Source: Stercorarius parasiticus
Taxonomy: Eukaryota; Chordata; Aves; Charadriiformes; Stercorariidae
DNA: 64,000 nucleotides
Direction of reading: 5' to 3'
NCBI GenBank assembly: GCA_013396915.1
Contig: VWZL01005048.1
Coordinates: forward strand, 22,524 to 86,523
The notes under the pieces are model-generated. The model was not told the origin of the DNA, made no database searches, and saw only the letters and a program-made list of their open reading frames with translations. Below, piece by piece: positions 60,528 through 64,000 of this stretch (its first letter is position 1; every line of letters begins with the position of its first letter). Both the position numbers and the translations under genes were made by a program.

Positions 60528-62828
60528 GTAGGAGAGCGGGGAGGAGAGAGGAATCCATCTTCTCTGCGCCTGAGGGGGACCCTGGTGGGCTTCAGTCCAG
60601 GGTGTTCATGGGGGCATCCTGAGGGACACAGAGATGCGCACCACAGAGTGGGCTCCAAAAGATTCGACCTTCTTGCAAATATTGCTAATTCTGTAGCCTT
60701 ACCAGGATCATCTGCTCAACAAAACCTCTGATCTGGGATGCAGTAGACAGAAGATAGCATTGCCTCCTGGTGTCCCCAAGGCAAAACAAAACACAGCTTT
60801 GATAGACAGATGGGACCTCAGCAAAGTCCACCTCTAATCCATCCCATACTGTGTTTGCCTATGCAACTGCTGCTCCCCCAGTTCTGTGCCCCAGATATTC
60901 CCCTCAGGCAGCGGGGTGCACACAGAACTTTCTAAGCATCTTGTAGCCCAGCAGTCGCGCCTGGATGAGGAGTTTGTGTGGTGGTTACATGGGCAAACAC
61001 AGCACACGCAGGCATATCTCTCAGGCCCGTTCCCCGCAGCCGGAGAGGGATTTGCACCGGGACAACCTATTGTCTTGTATCAGTTTGGTGGTTTTGTGTG
61101 TTACGAGATGCCTTTCCTCAGCAAAGCCTAGGAGTGTATTTTGAAGATTCTGGCAAAAGAGATGGGAGAATCTCTTAGGAAACCTTTCCTCCCCTCCTCC
61201 AAACAAAGCAGACTTTTTCCAGCCCTTCCTCTGGGAGCTTCCATGCCCAGAGGAGCCATGAGCAGCTTCTGGCTGCTCTCATGGGTCTGTAGTCCTGTTT
61301 TGTGCAGGGGCAGCAGTTTGACCTGCTCAAATCTGCTTGGCCAAACTGGCTGTGGATCGAAGTGGCCGTGCGCTGCCGCATGCTGCACTCACGTGGCAGC
61401 AAACCCGGTGTCGACGCTGAACCTTGCATCCTTATTTCTCACGGGAGTGGTTGCACGGGCAGTGGGGCCAGCCCAGGTAGGGAGGGCACCTTGCCTTCCT
61501 TGCCGGTGATCTCCTCCTCGGAGTTATTAATGCATTTATTTCTGGAGTCCCCGAGCTGACAGTGCTTGCTTGGAGGAGTTCTGTTTTCACTTGGCAGTGT
61601 TGGAAGAGAGTAACTAACTCCCACTTCCCTGGGGCAAAGGCATCCCTTTGCCTGGAGCCTGGAAAAATCAGGGAACGTGGCTAAAAGCTGGATGCTGTAT
61701 CCACTGTTAGATTGGCCGTGTTGAAGTTGGCTGTAGCACCTCGACAGGAGGAGCGGGGGCAAGAGGAGAAGTCTGCAGAAGGGCTGAGAAAATCATCGCT
61801 GTAGTGAGAAATGACCCAAACTTTGACCTACAAGTTGGAGAGGGTTTTTGGAAGGGTTGGAGGCTTTTCCTTGCTCCAGTCTAACTGTTCTGGGGATTTC
61901 CCTATGTTTCCCCGGGAGCAGAGGGATTAAAGTCCTGGTGCAGAAGGGAGTAACCCCACCAAACCCTGCTGAGGTGGAAGGAATGGAATCGCTGGGGGGG
62001 GTTCTGCAGCCCCAAACTGGGCACACGTTTTTGGATGGACCCTCTGAATTTCGTGTGCCCCCCGACTTCTGTCATGCCTAATTTTGGAGAGGTTCCTAGG
62101 TTGTCTATAGAGAGGGATGATGGAGGAGCCTGACTGCTGCCAGCCCATCCCTCCTGAGCTGCCTGGGGGGCACCAACCCCTCCTTGGCAGCATGACCAGT
62201 CCCATACAGACCCCCAAGCGCTGCCCCGACATAAAAGATGCTGCAGGTTTCGCAAGGCAGCCGCTGAGATACCCACCCCCGTGCATGTGCCGCGCACCGA
62301 AGCCTCTCCGGCCTCGTGTAACCCCTCTCTCGCTCTGAGCTTCCTCGGGATGGGGCACCCCAACTTTGAACCCTACTGGGAGAAACGTCGGGGGCTCCTG
62401 CTCCTCGCAAACCGACTGGAGATGTCCCCCGGCTCCGGTCACGGCGGGAGGGAGGGGTCACGTACTAACCTGTCCCGGGCGGATATTCTTGCATGTTTTT
62501 TTGGTGTAAAGCATGAAATTTAACTTAACATAACTGAGTGTCACATCTGTGGGCTTTCCTTATCGGCAACCAGAGTACAGCAAGGCAGGCCAAATTCCTA
62601 GGCTTAACGCTGTGCTTCTCTCGCCTCTTCCTGTCTGTGTATTTTTTTTAAAGATACATAATATCTGTCGCCTTTTGCATGACTCTCTCTGTGAGTTTTC
62701 TCTTTGCATGCTACATTGCTTTGGTTTGAATCTCACAAAGGTTGGTTTCTTTTATTTTACATTCTCGTCACACCTCTTCCCTCCCTTCACTTGTCGGGCT
62801 TTTTATTTTGTCCTGTGTTGGTTTTTTT

Positions 62829-62868
62829 GGTTTGGTTTGGTTTGGTTTGGTTTTTTTTTTTTTTTCTT
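62829..62868 (+). repeat. (GGTTT)n microsatellite with T tail
   Basis: Five tandem GGTTT units run into a T tract. Confidence 0.85.
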
Positions 62869-63235
62869 TGCAGGTAGAGAAATTAGATCCTCCCTAGTCT
62901 TAAACTTTAGCATAACAACATCTCTTTAATGCAATGAGCAGCCACTAAGTCCTGTTTGGCAGCCACAGAAATGACATCGCCACGCCGGCTGTGCTGTCTC
63001 CCTGTGTTTGGGTGGGATGTGATGTCATTTGCTGTCACCTCACTTTCTGTTGTTGCTTTTGGTCGGTAGGACTGTGTTACCTGAACTGTGCACTTTTTGT
63101 TTCACAAAACAAAAAAAGAACAGACACGCTAAAAAAAGCAGTTCCTTTCTTCTCCACCTGTTCCCTCCTTCTCACCCTTCCCGTTTTTCTCTTGTCTGTC
63201 CGTCTCCGTTTTACTGCTGGTGTTTCTTTTTCATT

Positions 63236-63292
63236 GTTTTTTTGGTTCTATTTGATTTTGGTTGGTTTTTGGTTTTTTTGGTTTTTTTCCTT
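63236..63292 (+). repeat. T-rich GGTTTT-type low-complexity tract
   Basis: Irregular T runs punctuated by GG in the intron just before the long exon. Confidence 0.75.
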
Positions 63293-63564
63293 TTAGCCTG
63301 TTACTGTACAGCTGTTTTGATGTTGTGGTCCGTGTTTTCTGTTACTGGAAAGCAGTTGTCGCTCATTCAAACAAACAAAAAAAAAAAGTTGGTTAAAACA
63401 AACAAAAAAAATTGTGCCAAGAACAAATCATCCCAATTGGAGCATGTGGGTAGCAGCCAAATCGCTGCGAGGAGCTTTTCCGTGGCCTGCCTGGCCAGAG
63501 GTGTGACACTCAGAAGGGAGAGCCAAGAGTGTTACTAATCTAGTATTTAATCAATTTTTTTAAG

Positions 63565-64000
63565 ACCGAGGTGGCCGCCTCGCCATCAGGTGCCTGGCAG
63601 AGGCTCCACAAAGTCAACCAAGACCTCCAAAGCGAGCTGGAAGCCCAATGCCAGCGTCAAGAGCTGATCAATCAGCAGATTCAGTCGCTGAAGCGCAGCT
63701 ACGCCGAGGCCAAGGACATGATCCGGCACCACGAAGCCGAGATTCAGAGCCTGCAGGCGAGGCTCAGTAACGCGGCGGCCGAGCTCTCCATCAAGGAGCA
63801 GACCCTGGCCAAGCTCAAGAGTGACCTGAGGAGCGAAAAAGAGAAAGCCAAAGAGCAGCTGGAGGAGTGGCAGCACAGCGAGGCCGCGCTCAGCTCCCAG
63901 CTGAAGGCCAGCGAGCAGAAGCTGAAGAACGCGGAGGCTCTGCTCCTGGAGAAGACCCAGGAGCTGCGGGACCTGGAGATGCAGCAGGCTTTGCAGAGGG
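63565..64000 (+). CDS. MPRIP: MPRIP long alternative coiled-coil exon (partial, runs off window)
   Basis: At least 145 codons (residues 681-825) stay open to the window edge: TEVAASPSGAWQRLHKVN, then a continuous coiled coil (QDLQSELEAQCQRQELIN, QIQSLKRSYAEAKDMIRH, and ELSIKEQTLAKLKSDLR). The exon joins in phase 0 to the exon ending at 60,527. The residues differ from those that follow GYVLQ in the usual short isoform, so this is the start of a large alternative exon like the one I recall from long mammalian MPRIP isoforms of well over 2,000 residues. Its 3' end is outside the window. Coding status is strong because the heptad pattern and codon use are protein-like with no stops; how often it is used cannot be read here. 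Confidence 0.88.

Larger units (their letters stand above)
60528..63564 (+). other. T-rich intron before the long exon
   Basis: No exon was recognised. The last kilobase (about 62500-63560) is strikingly T-rich, unlike the rest of the gene, with GGTTT repeats (62829-62865), long T and GTTT runs (63236-63292) and A-rich runs near 63370-63415. TTACTAATC at 63532-63540 is a good branch-point candidate about 26 bases before the acceptor. The acceptor is TTTTTTTAAG, with A rather than C or T at -3. Confidence 0.7.
1..64000 (+). other. MPRIP: MPRIP gene body, partial (5' and 3' ends outside window)
   Basis: Fourteen complete exons and one open-ended exon on the plus strand join in frame into a protein with a PH domain, a Ser/Pro-rich basic linker, a second PH domain and a charged helical region. 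This order, and long near-identical stretches such as KPIYGGWLLLAP, KWQRRFFILYEHGLLRYALD and DLLNFKKGWLTKQYEDGQ, identify MPRIP. The other close family member, TRIOBP/Tara, has only one PH domain. In mammals MPRIP binds F-actin through its N-terminal part, and RhoA and MYPT1 through C-terminal coiled coils, targeting myosin phosphatase to stress fibres. Residue numbers below count from the first codon of the exon at 9,415; the usual first exon (about 41 residues in human) is not present, so add roughly 41 to compare with the human protein. All introns are GT-AG. The C-terminal exons lie beyond 64,000. Confidence 0.96.

Noticed and set aside
1..64000. tRNA, rRNA, snoRNA or CRISPR-like arrays.
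   Set aside because: I looked for T-loop words, C/D box pairs and regularly spaced repeats and saw none that hold up; the short tandem repeats are contiguous, without spacers.

Overview
The window is a piece of a vertebrate nuclear genome, almost certainly a bird. Three 3'-end fragments of CR1 LINEs of the type abundant in birds lie in it. The DNA is generally GC-rich with long introns, and every coding segment I can support belongs to one split gene on the plus strand. The spliced product is recognisably MPRIP (myosin phosphatase Rho-interacting protein, M-RIP/p116RIP), an F-actin-binding scaffold that links RhoA and myosin phosphatase (through MYPT1/PPP1R12A) to the actomyosin cytoskeleton.

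Layout. Bases 1-7,616 hold no recognisable exon and are probably first-intron or 5' flanking sequence. The usual first coding exon of MPRIP is not in the window and is presumably upstream. A CpG-dense stretch near 7.5-7.65 kb ends in a short ATG-to-splice-donor segment that could be an alternative first exon. Fourteen complete exons follow (9,415 to 60,527), plus the start of a very long exon at 63,565 that runs off the end. Exons at 9.4, 11.6, 33.8 and 37.0 kb encode the first PH domain. Exons at 41.6, 42.8, 49.3 and 50.0 kb encode a Ser/Pro-rich, basic linker. Exons at 52.2, 53.6, 53.9 and 54.4 kb encode the second PH domain. Exons at 58.9 and 60.4 kb encode the charged, helical region leading into the Rho-binding coiled coil. 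All introns are GT-AG and every junction keeps the reading frame: 680 codons from 9,415 to 60,527, then 145 more in the open-ended last exon.

Points of note are two places where isoform choice is written in the sequence. The exon at 42,789 has two in-phase donors 357 nt apart, adding or omitting 119 residues. The exon at 63,565 is the start of a long coiled-coil insert used instead of, or ahead of, the usual next exon, and follows a T-rich intron. The largest intron (11,685-33,802) carries two CR1 fragments in opposite orientation, a 306-base assembly gap, a perfect CArG box, a perfect MEF2-type motif and a 22-bp tandem repeat.

I found no second protein-coding gene, no tRNA or rRNA, no CRISPR array and no convincing new biological system. 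The other open frames look like chance frames in GC-rich introns.
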